A stretch of DNA of 64,000 bases from Martinezella tropici. GTDB taxonomy: Bacteria; Pseudomonadota; Alphaproteobacteria; Rhizobiales; Rhizobiaceae. A program made the position numbers and the translations under genes. A model generated the notes under the pieces. The model made no database searches, was not told where the DNA came from, and saw only the letters and a program-made list of their open reading frames with translations. The DNA lies in the NCBI GenBank assembly GCA_000799755.1, contig JUHI01000001.1:930001-994000 (forward strand), written 5' to 3'. Position 1 is the stretch's first letter; each line of letters opens with the position of its first letter. Positions 17,477 through 26,718 of this stretch are shown here, piece by piece.

Positions 17477-18424
17477 ATGAGCCAGCAATCAGCGCATAAG
17501 GCACCGACGATGGACCGCACCCTCTTTGCCAAGCTCACGGGCAATCTCGGGGATCAGGCGACACTTGCGAAACTCGGTACGGCCTTCGCCCAGGTCTATG
17601 CCGAATTCCTGCCCGACGTCATCAAGAGCGAGACGGGTCTGGACATCAACATCGCCTATGCCGGCTGTCAGTCCGGCCCGATGAACGAGCTGATCGCCGC
17701 GCTCGGCGGCAATCATGCCCTGGTCAACGGCTCGCTGCGCAACTGGGCGCCGAACTTCATTCTTGGCTGCGGCGCCGGCTTCATCATGACGCTGATGGAG
17801 CATATGCTGGGCGCGCGGCCCGAGGACATGGAACCAGCAGACGCGCGGCCGCTATCCGTCATCGAACTCGACCTTTCGGTCATGGTGTTCGAAAAGATCG
17901 CCAAGGTGCTGCGCTCGGCGGTCAATGCCACCGGCGGCTTCGAACCCTATCTCGATCCGCCTTACAACATCGAGGACCGCGCCGCGGCCATCGGCGACGA
18001 GGGCAATGAGTTCGCCGCAGCGATCACGATGACGATCTCTCTCGGCAAATCGCTTTCGCAGATCGTCATCATCGCGCCGCAGCGCGACCTTCTGCGCACC
18101 GTCGTCAGCGCACCGCGCGCCAAGAACCCGACAGCAGCCTCCCAGGCGTGGTCGGAACAGCTCGGCGAACAGGTGCGCCGCTCGCAGGTGACGCTCGAGG
18201 CGCGAATCAGGCTGGAATCACTGACGCTGGAAACGATCTCGAAGCTTGCGGTCGGCGATGTCATTCCTTTCATGGACAATACCGGCGACGTCCGGGTCGA
18301 GGTCAGCGCCAACAGCAAGGACCTCTACATCTGCGAATTCGGCCGCTCTGGCGAAAATTATACGGTGCGCGTCAAGGACAACGTCAATTCCGACGACGAG
18401 CTTCTTCGACATTTGATGAATTGA
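17477..18424 (+). CDS. fliM: FliM, flagellar switch protein
   Basis: A 315-residue switch protein of the C ring. The middle domain carries the CheC-like pattern ([20 protein letters not shown]), and the C-terminal SpoA domain spans about residues 235-310 ([19 protein letters not shown]). The usual N-terminal CheY-P binding motif (of the LSQxEIDALL kind) is not recognisable; the protein begins [17 protein letters not shown]. It starts 5 bp after motA. Confidence 0.92.
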   Translation: MSQQSAHKAPTMDRTLFAKLTGNLGDQATLAKLGTAFAQVYAEFLPDVIKSETGLDINIAYAGCQSGPMNELIAALGGNHALVNGSLRNWAPNFILGCGAGFIMTLMEHMLGARPEDMEPADARPLSVIELDLSVMVFEKIAKVLRSAVNATGGFEPYLDPPYNIEDRAAAIGDEGNEFAAAITMTISLGKSLSQIVIIAPQRDLLRTVVSAPRAKNPTAASQAWSEQLGEQVRRSQVTLEARIRLESLTLETISKLAVGDVIPFMDNTGDVRVEVSANSKDLYICEFGRSGENYTVRVKDNVNSDDELLRHLMN

Positions 18425-18488
18425 TCGGCTGGCGCGTGAGTCACCCTCACGGCAGCTTGAGGCAAGTTTCAACTGGAATAGTGATTTC

Positions 18489-19019
18489 ATGGCTACGAAG
18501 ACGATACAGCAAAGCGGCGAGGAATCGCTGGAAGTTTCAAGCAGCGACGCCGCCCTGGACGAGGCCATCGATGGTCTGCGCGGCGTCCTGAAGAAAGACA
18601 ATGAAGGCGGCCTGCCTGATTTCAACGCCGAAGCATTCGGCGCGGAAACGGGCACGGATCTTTCCACCTTCGGCGATTTCGGCGACGATAATGCCGGCCC
18701 GGCCTTCGACGACAGCGATTTCGGCGGCACCTCCGCCGCACCGGCCGCTCCAGGCAGCGCGCTGACCGCCAATCTGGACCTGATCATGGATATTCCGATC
18801 GATGTCCAGATCGTGCTCGGCAGCAGCCGCATGCAGGTATCAGGCCTGATGAACCTGACCGAGGGCGCAATCATTGCGCTCGACAAGAAGATCGGGGAAC
18901 CGGTCGAAATTACCGTGAACGGCCGCAAGATCGGCCGGGGCGAGATTACCGTTCTGGAACATGACGATACCAGGTTCGGCATCAAGCTCACTGAGATCTA
19001 CAACGCGAAGAAAAGCTGA
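18489..19019 (+). CDS. fliN: FliN, flagellar switch protein
   Basis: A 176-residue C-ring protein. The C-terminal SpoA domain ([20 protein letters not shown] to [13 protein letters not shown]) spans about residues 97-172. The first 95 residues are an acidic, Gly/Ala-rich extension (for example [19 protein letters not shown]), about 40 residues longer than E. coli FliN. It lies between fliM and fliG. Confidence 0.93.
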   Translation: MATKTIQQSGEESLEVSSSDAALDEAIDGLRGVLKKDNEGGLPDFNAEAFGAETGTDLSTFGDFGDDNAGPAFDDSDFGGTSAAPAAPGSALTANLDLIMDIPIDVQIVLGSSRMQVSGLMNLTEGAIIALDKKIGEPVEITVNGRKIGRGEITVLEHDDTRFGIKLTEIYNAKKS

Positions 19020-19069
19020 ACCCGGCTCAGGATGAGCCCACTCCCCCTTGCGGGACGGAGAAGAAGACC

Positions 19070-20113
19070 ATGATGGACTTTGACGATTTCAGCGGCGCGA
19101 TCGCCGAGAAACCGTTATCTCAGACTGAAAAGGCAGCCGCCGTCCTCCTCGCCATGGGAAAACAAGTGGCAGGGCGGCTGCTGAAATATTTCACGCAGAA
19201 CGAACTGCAGATGATCATTGCCTCGGCGCAATCGCTGAGGCTCATTCCGCCGGACGAATTGGCGCAGCTCGTGGCCGAATTCGAAGACCTCTTCACCGAG
19301 GGCGCCGGCCTCATGGATAACGCCAAGGCCATCGAGAGCATTCTCGAAGAGGGATTGACGCCGGATGAGGTGGACAGTCTGCTTGGCCGCCGCACGGCCT
19401 TCCAGGCTTATGAAACCTCCATCTGGGATCGTCTGGGCGAAGCCGACCCGGTCTTCGTTGCCAAGTTCTTCCTGCGCGAGCATCCACAGACCATTGCCTA
19501 TGTCCTGTCGATGATGCCTTCGGCATTCGGTGCGAAGATCCTGCTGCAGCTTCCCGAAGCCCAGCGCGCCGACATCATGAACCGCACGGTCAACATCAAG
19601 GATGTCAGCCCAAAGGCTGCCCAGATCATCGAGAACCGCGTGCTCGGGCTGATGGCCGAGATCGACGCCGAACGCAACGCTTCCGGCTCGACGAAGGTCG
19701 CAGACCTCATGAACGAGCTCGACAAGCCGCAGGTCGATACGCTGCTCAGCTCGCTCGAATCGATCAACAAGGAATCGGTCGAGAAGGTTCGTCCGAAGAT
19801 CTTCCTCTTCGACGATCTCACGCGCATGCCGCAGCCGAGCCGCGTCCTTCTGCTCAACGATATCGCCGCCGACATCCTGACGATGGCCCTGCGAGGTTCC
19901 AGCAACGAGATTCGCGAGATCGTTCTGTCCTCGATCAGTCCGCGCCAGCGCCGCATGATCGAATCCGATCTGCAGATGGGCAATACCGGCATCAACCCGC
20001 GCGAGATCGCGATTGCGCGACGCGCCATCGCCCAGGAGGCCATTCGCCTCGCCAATTCCGGCCAGATCGAGTTGAAGGCCAAGGAAAATACGCCTGTGGA
20101 AGAAGCCGCGTAA
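19070..20113 (+). CDS. fliG: FliG, flagellar rotor/switch protein
   Basis: A 347-residue rotor protein linking the MS ring to the switch and contacting MotA. The N-domain has SQTEKAAAVLLAMGKQVAG, and the middle has the EHPQTIAYVLSMMP segment (an EHPQ motif). The C-domain has the charged DDLTRMPQPSRVLLLNDIA helix, which carries stator-contact residues. A GGAG lies upstream of the first ATG. It is followed by a strong hairpin before flhB. Confidence 0.96.
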   Translation: MMDFDDFSGAIAEKPLSQTEKAAAVLLAMGKQVAGRLLKYFTQNELQMIIASAQSLRLIPPDELAQLVAEFEDLFTEGAGLMDNAKAIESILEEGLTPDEVDSLLGRRTAFQAYETSIWDRLGEADPVFVAKFFLREHPQTIAYVLSMMPSAFGAKILLQLPEAQRADIMNRTVNIKDVSPKAAQIIENRVLGLMAEIDAERNASGSTKVADLMNELDKPQVDTLLSSLESINKESVEKVRPKIFLFDDLTRMPQPSRVLLLNDIAADILTMALRGSSNEIREIVLSSISPRQRRMIESDLQMGNTGINPREIAIARRAIAQEAIRLANSGQIELKAKENTPVEEAA

Positions 20114-20157
20114 GCGCGGCGCGACTCAGGGAAAACGTCGTAGACTGGCGAACTGCG

Positions 20158-20190
20158 GGCCGCGCGCGAAGCGCGGCCTCTTTCCGTTTC
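20158..20190 (+). terminator. Intra-operon hairpin between fliG and flhB
   Basis: Perfect 8-bp stem GGCCGCGC (20158-20165) / GCGCGGCC (20171-20178) with a GCGAA loop, followed by TCTTTCCGTTTC. It could partly terminate transcription, or protect the upstream rotor mRNA so that switch proteins are made in excess over FlhB. Confidence 0.55.
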
Positions 20191-20206
20191 GCAAAGGGCG
20201 GCTGCT

Positions 20207-21286
20207 TTGGCTGACGAAGACAAGGACAGTAAAACAGAGAAACCGACGGAGAAAAAACTCCGCGACACCATGGAGAAGGGCAATGTCCCTCACTCCAGGG
20301 AAGCAACGATCTTTGCTTCCATGCTTGCGACTGTCATCTATGTGACTTTCTTCCTGCCCGAGCGCGTCGGTCGCATGGGCGAGGTTTTGCGCGATCTCTT
20401 CGAAAAGCCCGATCAATGGCAGCTGGAGACAGGCCCCGATGCCATCGCCCTGCTAACGCGCATCGGCTGGGAGATCGGCAATATGGTGCTGCCCGCCGTG
20501 GTGCTCTTCTTCCTCTTCGGGGTCAGCGCCTCGATGTTCCAAAACCTGCCGACCCCGGTTCTGGAGCGAATCCGGCCGCAGTTTTCCCGCATCTCGCCGG
20601 TAGCGGGCTTCAAGCGCATCTTCAGCGCGACCGGCATGGTGGAATTCGGCAAATCGCTCACGAAGATCGTGCTCGTCAGCATCGTCATGTTTTTCGTACT
20701 GCGTAGCCAATACTTCCATGCAATGGATTCGCTGGTATCCGATCCGCAGACCATCTTCGTGCGGCTTTCGACGATCGTTCAGCGCATCCTGATCCTCGTG
20801 CTGCTGGCGACCATCGTCGTCGGCATCGCCGACCTGCTGTGGAGCCGACACCACTGGTTCGACCAGTTGAAGATGACCAAGCAGGAGGTCAAGGACGAGC
20901 ATAAGCAGTCGCAGGGCGACCCGATCGTCAAGTCGCGCCAGCGTTCGATCGCGCGTGACCGCGCCCGTCGCCGCATGATGAAGCAGGTGCCGCGCGCCAC
21001 CCTGGTCATCGCCAATCCGACTCACTTTGCCGTGGCGCTTCGCTATGTGCGCGAGGAAAGCGACGCGCCCATCGTCGTCGCCAAGGGCCAGGATCTGATT
21101 GCTTTGAAAATCAGAGAGATAGCCGAAGCCAACAATATTCCCGTTTTCGAGGACCCACCGCTCGCGCGCTCCATGTTTGCGCAAGTCTCGGTTGATAGCG
21201 TCATACCGTCAGTATTTTACAAGGCTGTCGCAGAACTCATCCATCGGATCTACGCGGCGCAGTCGAATAGAAAACGGGTACGATAA
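20207..21286 (+). CDS. flhB: FlhB, flagellar export switch protein
   Basis: A 359-residue export apparatus protein starting at TTG after AAAGGG. The N-terminus is charged, and four hydrophobic segments lie between residues 35 and 210. The cytoplasmic domain carries the autocleavage motif NPTH at 270-273, which controls the hook-to-filament substrate switch. Length and motif are standard. Confidence 0.96.
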   Translation: MADEDKDSKTEKPTEKKLRDTMEKGNVPHSREATIFASMLATVIYVTFFLPERVGRMGEVLRDLFEKPDQWQLETGPDAIALLTRIGWEIGNMVLPAVVLFFLFGVSASMFQNLPTPVLERIRPQFSRISPVAGFKRIFSATGMVEFGKSLTKIVLVSIVMFFVLRSQYFHAMDSLVSDPQTIFVRLSTIVQRILILVLLATIVVGIADLLWSRHHWFDQLKMTKQEVKDEHKQSQGDPIVKSRQRSIARDRARRRMMKQVPRATLVIANPTHFAVALRYVREESDAPIVVAKGQDLIALKIREIAEANNIPVFEDPPLARSMFAQVSVDSVIPSVFYKAVAELIHRIYAAQSNRKRVR

Positions 21287-21291
21287 ACCAA

Positions 21292-21732
21292 ATGAAAAAA
21301 TGCCCCTACTCTGCCCAACGTGAACAAATACTAGCCGAAGCCATCAGCCCGGTTGCCAGCGAGTTGCGCCTCCTCGATGCCGCCGACCTGATCTCGCTGT
21401 TGCGCTTCGAGCGATACGGCAATCTCGCCGACCTGGTCGCCTCTGCGGCCGAGCTCTATTTCCTTCCCGGCACGGTCAATTTCGGGCTTGGCGGCGACTA
21501 CAAGCTCGATTGGGGCGGACCGGCTGAGGTCACGCTCGATCTGGAGATCAAGCCGCGCGGCGTCACGATCTATGCCAAGCTGTCGCTGGCGGAACACCAT
21601 GCCGGCATCGAGATCAACCATATCGCCTTCGACAAGGCCTCGAACGATCCGGATGAGAATACGGCCCTGCTTGCACGCGGCCTGAGAGACGCGCGGTATG
21701 TCGTGCGCGGCGAGCCCGTGCGCGCGATCTGA
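21292..21732 (+). CDS. Hypothetical protein at the end of the motA-flhB run
   Basis: A 146-residue soluble protein starting 5 bp after flhB, so it is coupled to it. No TM or signal is visible. It has Leu-rich helices at 25-55 (LRLLDAADLISLLRFERYGN), then a beta-rich part (GPAEVTLDLEIKPRGVTIYA). I do not recognise the family. Rhizobia carry a conserved unknown gene in this position, so a motility role is likely. Confidence 0.75.
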   Translation: MKKCPYSAQREQILAEAISPVASELRLLDAADLISLLRFERYGNLADLVASAAELYFLPGTVNFGLGGDYKLDWGGPAEVTLDLEIKPRGVTIYAKLSLAEHHAGIEINHIAFDKASNDPDENTALLARGLRDARYVVRGEPVRAI

Positions 21733-21769
21733 AGCGCTCAGTTCAATAGCTGGAGGAAACGATTCGCTG

Positions 21770-21817
21770 GAGCGGCATGTGTCGGCCAAGGCCGGACAGC
21801 CGCTCTATTTGTTTGCT
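21770..21817 (+). terminator. Two-part intrinsic terminator of the motA-flhB run
   Basis: Outer stem GAGCGGC (21770-21776) / GCCGCTC (21799-21805), and inner stem TGTC-GGCC / GGCCGGACA with one bulge, followed by TATTTGTTTGC. It sits 38 bp after the last stop codon of the run. Confidence 0.75.
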
Positions 21818-21896
21818 TCAACGATATTTGTTTGTTTCAGCAGCAAGCGGTCGGCAACTGCGCCTCACCGCAAATGCTCCGCGCGGCACCGCCGCG

Positions 21897-22643
21897 TCAG
21901 CTTATGTAACCGAAGCGAATCGCCTTTGCGATTGCCTGGATGCGGTTGACGCTGTCGAGCTTGATCGTCGCCGATCCGAGATAGGCATTGACGGTATGCA
22001 CCGACAATCCCAGCTTCTCGGCGATCTCCTCGCTGATGCGCCCGTCGCCGGCAAGCTGCAGGCAGGCGATTTCGCGCTCGCTGAGCGCTTCGGCAGCCTG
22101 CGAGCGCCGCTCATCCAGCGACAGAAGCTCCATCATGATCTGACAGCAGCGGCCGTGCAGCTCTACGATCAGATCGCTTGCGAGATCCATGAACTTGGCC
22201 GTGAAGACGATGTAGCCGTTGCCGACCGCACCCAGCCGCACAGGAAAGGCGACGCCGGCAAAGGGCAGGAGATGCGGTTTCAGACGTTGCGTGAAGACGG
22301 CGAAATCCGGCGTCTCGGCCGTGCTGTCGCTGTCACGCCCGTTCCACATCAGCGGGAGCAGCGATTTGTCGATATGCTCGATCAGCGCTTCGCCATAGGC
22401 CTCCACGAAAGATTTGCCGATGACAGAATTGGCCGAGCCCCAATTGTCGAGTTCGCAGACCAGACGCTGCTTGTGAGGCAGACCGGAACCATGCAGCCGA
22501 TAGACGGCGAAATGCTGCGCATCGACCAGTTTCTGCATCGACACCAGCTTCGGAAACAGATCGGAGCGGCCGGAAATCCGCCCGGAACGGGTCAGCCTGG
22601 ATTCACCCGGCATATCCGTCGTCCTGTCTGGCTGATAGCGCAT
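21897..22643 (-). CDS. visR: VisR, LuxR-type global regulator of motility
   Basis: A 248-residue regulator; the start at the MRYQPDRTTDMPGES methionine is 11 bp after visN. The C-terminal LuxR-type HTH (ALSEREIACLQLAGDGRISE, then GLSVHTVNAYLGSATIKL) spans about residues 180-245. The N-terminal part is an autoinducer-binding-like fold of unknown ligand. In S. meliloti VisN and VisR act as a heterodimer at the top of the flagellar cascade, activating rem. Gene order and adjacency match. Confidence 0.92.
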   Translation of the reverse strand: MRYQPDRTTDMPGESRLTRSGRISGRSDLFPKLVSMQKLVDAQHFAVYRLHGSGLPHKQRLVCELDNWGSANSVIGKSFVEAYGEALIEHIDKSLLPLMWNGRDSDSTAETPDFAVFTQRLKPHLLPFAGVAFPVRLGAVGNGYIVFTAKFMDLASDLIVELHGRCCQIMMELLSLDERRSQAAEALSEREIACLQLAGDGRISEEIAEKLGLSVHTVNAYLGSATIKLDSVNRIQAIAKAIRFGYIS

Positions 22644-22654
22644 CCGGTCGGCCT

Positions 22655-23392
22655 TTAAACGAGATTGTTGCGCACCGCGAAGGCGATCGCCTCCGAGCGG
22701 GTCTTGGTGGCGGTCTTGCGCATGACGCTCGTGATGTAGTTGTTGATGGTATTGCGCGAGATCCCGAGAATCATGGCGATCTCGTCGCTCGTCTTGCCTT
22801 CGGCGATCCAGAACAGACATTCCAGCTCACGTTCGGTCAGATCGAACTCCCGCTCCAGCTTGCCCTCGAAACAGCGCGTGGAACTGGCGAGATAGCCGGC
22901 CAGCAGGCCGACATCGCGCAGCCGCTCCGGCGAAAGCAGCCCCGCTTCCGCCGCCAGCAACAGCAGCGAGAAGCGCGTACGACCGACATTGAAGGTCAAG
23001 GAGTAGTACTGGCGGCCGACGCCGTCAGGCGGCAGGACATCATCGGGCAACAGCGCGACGCTCGCCTGAAACAGCGCCATGCATTTTTCCAGCTCGCCTA
23101 TCCTGCCATAGCCGCTCGTCAGTTCCGCTGACAGGCGGCGGACGAGATCGAAAGGCCAATCGGAGGAAATCACGAAATCCAGGCCGCTTTCCTGGATAAG
23201 ATCCGACCGGACGAGAAGATAGTGGCAGGCACCGGCATAATTCGTCAGTGCGTGAAGGCCGGCTTGCAGATAGCCTGGGCCGGAAACGGCATTCAGCTGC
23301 AAAATAAGCTGCTCGCGCGACATAGCTCCGGCGGACACGATCGATCGCGCATCTCTATCGCCCTTGCTCATCTGCGATATCTGCATGTCCAT
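22655..23392 (-). CDS. visN: VisN, LuxR-type global regulator of motility
   Basis: A 245-residue partner of VisR with the HTH at about residues 180-240 (DLTERELECLFWIAEGKTSD, then GISRNTINNYITSVMRKT). The start at MDMQISQMSKGDRDARS is preceded by AGGA at a good distance; an in-frame ATG at 23449 would add 19 residues. It is transcribed from the long gap to its right and followed closely by visR. Confidence 0.92.
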   Translation of the reverse strand: MDMQISQMSKGDRDARSIVSAGAMSREQLILQLNAVSGPGYLQAGLHALTNYAGACHYLLVRSDLIQESGLDFVISSDWPFDLVRRLSAELTSGYGRIGELEKCMALFQASVALLPDDVLPPDGVGRQYYSLTFNVGRTRFSLLLLAAEAGLLSPERLRDVGLLAGYLASSTRCFEGKLEREFDLTERELECLFWIAEGKTSDEIAMILGISRNTINNYITSVMRKTATKTRSEAIAFAVRNNLV

Positions 23393-23880
23393 ACTTGCAT
23401 TTCCTGCCGCTGTTGGACGATTCGTCGTCAACGAGAGCATTGTTCCCATGAGCCCGACACATCAGCTCAGGAAACCCAAAGGGATTCCGATGAGGCTTCA
23501 GCGCCGGATCTTTCTCCCCGCGACACAAACACATCCCGGCGGAAGCGGGCAGATGAGCGCACTCATCCTTGAATTACACATCTGCGCCCGTGTTGCCATG
23601 CACCGCCGAAAACACGATCTGCGAACCATGGACTGATTTTTCCGCATTCCGGGTACCTGCAACTTAAAACATGCAAAACACGGAAAACGAGGGCCGATTC
23701 GCTTTGAATACACGGCTATTACGTAGCGGCCATAGTATTTGTAAGTCGATTCTTTATACCCAGCAACCGTCTATCCAGTGAAATTCCATCTTACGAACAC
23801 GTCAATTCGCTTGGCAGCGACTAATTGATCACAGGTGGCGCCGACGATGTCGCAAGATCAAATGCCGTCGCCCGGACAAT
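23393..23880. promoter_or_regulatory. visNR upstream region
   Basis: About 490 bp between the visN start and the fliF terminator, less GC-rich than its surroundings around 23640-23830. It should hold the visNR promoter and control sites for the top motility regulator. No clear operator, RNA gene or convincing ORF was found. Confidence 0.4.
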
Positions 23881-23908
23881 AAAAAAGGACCGGGAAATTT
23901 CCCGGTCC
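23881..23908 (-). terminator. fliF intrinsic terminator
   Basis: Perfect stem GGACCGGG (23887-23894) / CCCGGTCC (23901-23908), loop AAATTT, followed on the minus strand by a run of six T residues. It begins 5 bp after the fliF stop. Confidence 0.9.
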
Positions 23909-23913
23909 TTCTG

Positions 23914-25590
23914 TCAGGCGGCCTTGTCGACGGCCCATTTTCTGAGGATCTTCGCGGCGCGCTCCTCGCTGATTTCCACCATGCGGGACAGGCGTCGCTC
24001 CGGTCCTTCCTTGACACGGCGGTTGAAGGTGCCGCCGTCGTCGCCCATCGTCAGCAGGTCGTCGGTGCTGTCGAAGCCGAAGTCGGAGCCGAAGCCGTCC
24101 ATCAGCGCCGCGCCCGGGCCGCCAACCGCAGGTGCGAAGTCCGGCAGTTCGAGGCCGGCCGCTTCCGGCAGCGCGGCACCGCTGTTTGCGCCGCCGAGCG
24201 AGCGGATCAGCGGACGGAAGCCCATCCAGACGATCAGGAAGGCGACCGCGACGAAGGCCAGCGAGTTGATGATGCCGGCCATGTTGCGGCTCAGCATGTC
24301 GGTGATGCTGAAGCTGGAGGACGTGTCCTCGAGCAGCTGGGTGTCGAGGAAGTCCATCGCGTTGACCGTCACGACGTCGCCGCGCGACGGATCGACGCCA
24401 GCCGCCGTCGCGACGATCTTCTGCATTTCGGCGATATAGGCGTCGATCTTTGCCTGGTCGGCACCCTGGCCGACCATCTGGGCGATACGACCCTTGTTGA
24501 CCACCACGGCGACGGACAGCTTTTCGACCCTGTAGCTGTTGCGGGTCGTCGCCGTCGTCTTGCTGTTGATTTCGTAGTTCGTCTGCTCTTCGCGCTTGTC
24601 GGACTGGTCGTTCGACGTCGGCGTGTTGCCGCCGGACTGCGGAGCCGCCTGCGGAATATTCTGTTCCACAGTCGCGGCGCTGTCGGGCTGGCTCTGCTGC
24701 GACTTCTGGGCTTCCTTCACGGTGCGGACGGAACGCTCGACCTTCGAGTCCGGATCGTAAGTGGTTTCCTGCACCTGCTGGCTGTCGGTGTTCAACTGCG
24801 CCGTTACGCTGGAGCGGAAGTTGTCCATGCCGAGGAAGGGCGCGAGCGCCTTGTCGATGTTGGATTCGACCTCGTTCTGCACGTTCTGCACGATGCCAAG
24901 ATTGCGGCTGAGAGCGCCATTGCCGGGATCATCGCCCGATGCAAGCAACTGGCCGGTGGAATCGAGGATCGTCACGTCATCGACCTCCAGGCCGGGAACG
25001 GCGGAGGCGACGAGGTGACGGATTGCCGAGGCCGATTTGCGGGCGGCTTCCGCGCTCGCCCGGATCATGACCGATGCCGTCGGCTTCTGGTCGGCCTTGC
25101 GGAAGTTGCCGACGTCCTGCATGACGATATGGACGCGGGCGGCGCTGATGCCGGCGATCGAGGTGATGGTGCGGCTGATTTCACCCTCGAGAGCACGGAC
25201 GCGAGTGACTTCCTGCATGAAGGAGGTCAGACCGAGCGAGCCGACATTGTCGAAGAGCTCATAACCGGCCTTGCCGCTGGTGGGTAGGCCACGCTCGGCG
25301 AGAAGCGCGCGAGCCTTGCCGGTCATCCCGGCCGGAACTGTCAGGCTGGTGCCATCCGTACCAACCTGAAAATTGATCTTGGCTTCCGCAAGCGCGATGC
25401 TGATCTGGTTGAGATCGGTCGCATCCAGGCCGACATACAGCGTCTCCTGGGCTGGCTTGTTGACATAGAGGGCCGCAAAAAGGATCAGCAGCATGGACAC
25501 CGCGCCCACGCCCCCCAGGATCATCAGCCGCGTTCTCCCGAGATTCTGCAGATTCCGAAGCAGGGGAACTAATTGATTTAACAGATTCAT
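23914..25590 (-). CDS. fliF: FliF, MS-ring protein
   Basis: A 558-residue inner-membrane ring protein that nucleates basal-body assembly. TM1 is near residues 22-43 (MILGGVGAVSMLLILFAALY), and the periplasmic YscJ/FliF domain has RALLAERGLPTSGKAGYELF and AARVHIVMQDVG. TM2 is near residues 433-455 (GIINSLAFVAVAFLIVWMGF), followed by a cytoplasmic tail with the FliG-binding helix (EISEERAAKILRKWAV). It is monocistronic, with its own terminator. Confidence 0.97.
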   Translation of the reverse strand: MNLLNQLVPLLRNLQNLGRTRLMILGGVGAVSMLLILFAALYVNKPAQETLYVGLDATDLNQISIALAEAKINFQVGTDGTSLTVPAGMTGKARALLAERGLPTSGKAGYELFDNVGSLGLTSFMQEVTRVRALEGEISRTITSIAGISAARVHIVMQDVGNFRKADQKPTASVMIRASAEAARKSASAIRHLVASAVPGLEVDDVTILDSTGQLLASGDDPGNGALSRNLGIVQNVQNEVESNIDKALAPFLGMDNFRSSVTAQLNTDSQQVQETTYDPDSKVERSVRTVKEAQKSQQSQPDSAATVEQNIPQAAPQSGGNTPTSNDQSDKREEQTNYEINSKTTATTRNSYRVEKLSVAVVVNKGRIAQMVGQGADQAKIDAYIAEMQKIVATAAGVDPSRGDVVTVNAMDFLDTQLLEDTSSSFSITDMLSRNMAGIINSLAFVAVAFLIVWMGFRPLIRSLGGANSGAALPEAAGLELPDFAPAVGGPGAALMDGFGSDFGFDSTDDLLTMGDDGGTFNRRVKEGPERRLSRMVEISEERAAKILRKWAVDKAA

Positions 25591-25757
25591 TCTGTTCTCG
25601 CACGATTCGTCAAAGACTTGATGGCTTTGTACCCTGCAGCGAAAATAGAAACCGAAACTTGTGCGAGCGTTTCGTCCGGCCGGAGAAATCAGGAAAAAGC
25701 CGTGGAGAAACAGAGGGGATTACATAAGAAAAACAGTATCTGTCGCCGATGGCGAGA

Positions 25758-26147
25758 TCAGAAGAAATCGAAATCGCCGGCAGCTTTCGCCATGGGCTGG
25801 GAATGGGCGTGAAAACCGCCGCCGCCAAGCGCCCTCTGCATCTCCGTCAACTTGACCAGGCTCAGCGCGGTTGCAAGATCGACCGTCCATCCTTCCGGCA
25901 TGGTGCCGGCAATCGTGTCGATGAATTCGGCGATGCCCCGCGTCTTCTGAACGGCAAGATCGATGCCCTGCACGACCTTCATCGCCTCGGGAGACGCCAT
26001 CATGCTGGCGCCGCTGATATCGAGCAGCTGCGGCTCGATGCGTTCGATCAGATAGGCGACATCGTGCAATTCGGAAACGATGCGCAGAAGGATGGCCGGA
26101 AGCGTTTCCTCGATGGCAGTCGTTTCAATGCGCTGGAAGGGGGTCAT
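25758..26147 (-). CDS. cheT: CheT, chemotaxis signal-termination/adaptation protein
   Basis: A 129-residue helical protein, last gene of the che operon, 16 bp after cheD. The start is set at MTPFQRIETTAIEETLPAIL; the longer frame lies inside cheD. It is the positional match to S. meliloti CheT (formerly orf10), reported to act in signal termination and adaptation. The segment GIDLAVQKTRG contains a DxxxQ pattern like the catalytic D and Q of the CheZ phosphatase. The C-terminus (AAGDFDFF) is acidic and aromatic, like the tail by which CheZ binds CheY. Confidence 0.8.
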   Translation of the reverse strand: MTPFQRIETTAIEETLPAILLRIVSELHDVAYLIERIEPQLLDISGASMMASPEAMKVVQGIDLAVQKTRGIAEFIDTIAGTMPEGWTVDLATALSLVKLTEMQRALGGGGFHAHSQPMAKAAGDFDFF

Positions 26148-26163
26148 GCGGTAGCCTCGCTGA

Positions 26164-26718
26164 TCAGAAAAATTCGATCGTATTGTCGACCGGCTTGGGT
26201 GCCACGACCGGACGCTGTTCCAGCGCAACGGTCTTCTGCGTTTCCGCACCGGTCAGCGGGTATTGCCTGGCCCGTCCGGAGATCGGCCAATATTCGATCT
26301 TGCGCCCATGCTCACCGCCCGTGCTGGAGCCGACGACCGGGATGCCTTCGTCTTTCAGGAACTGCATGGCGAAAACGGCATTCTGCTCGCCGACATTGGA
26401 AAAGGTCGCGATCGTCTTGGCGCCGCCGAAGACTTTCGCCTCCAGCCGGTCGCGTCGTGCGCCTTTCTTCAACAGGCCGTTGATCAGAAGCTCCATCAGA
26501 TGCACGCCGTAACGCGTCGCATCGCCACCGTTCATCGGCGAGTTGGCCATTCCCGGGAGGAGGAAATGGTTCATCCCGCCGACGCCGGCGATGGGATCGC
26601 GCAGGCAAGCCGCCACGCAAGAGCCGAGAATGGTCGTCAGCACCACTTCGGGATCGCTGATGACCTTGTACTCGCCCTGAATGATATGCACGCGACGGGC
26701 TGCACCCTCGGTGATCAT
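26164..26718 (-). CDS. cheD: CheD, receptor deamidase
   Basis: A 184-residue chemoreceptor glutamine deamidase. Catalytic Cys34 lies in LGSCVAAC and His51 in [10 protein letters not shown], and the [20 protein letters not shown] region is typical. Length is normal. It overlaps cheY2 by 4 bp. Confidence 0.95.
   Translation of the reverse strand: MITEGAARRVHIIQGEYKVISDPEVVLTTILGSCVAACLRDPIAGVGGMNHFLLPGMANSPMNGGDATRYGVHLMELLINGLLKKGARRDRLEAKVFGGAKTIATFSNVGEQNAVFAMQFLKDEGIPVVGSSTGGEHGRKIEYWPISGRARQYPLTGAETQKTVALEQRPVVAPKPVDNTIEFF

Noticed and set aside
25742-25756. TCGCC-GAT-GGCGA as the che operon terminator
   Set aside because: Only a 5-bp stem with the T run displaced by several bases; too weak to list.
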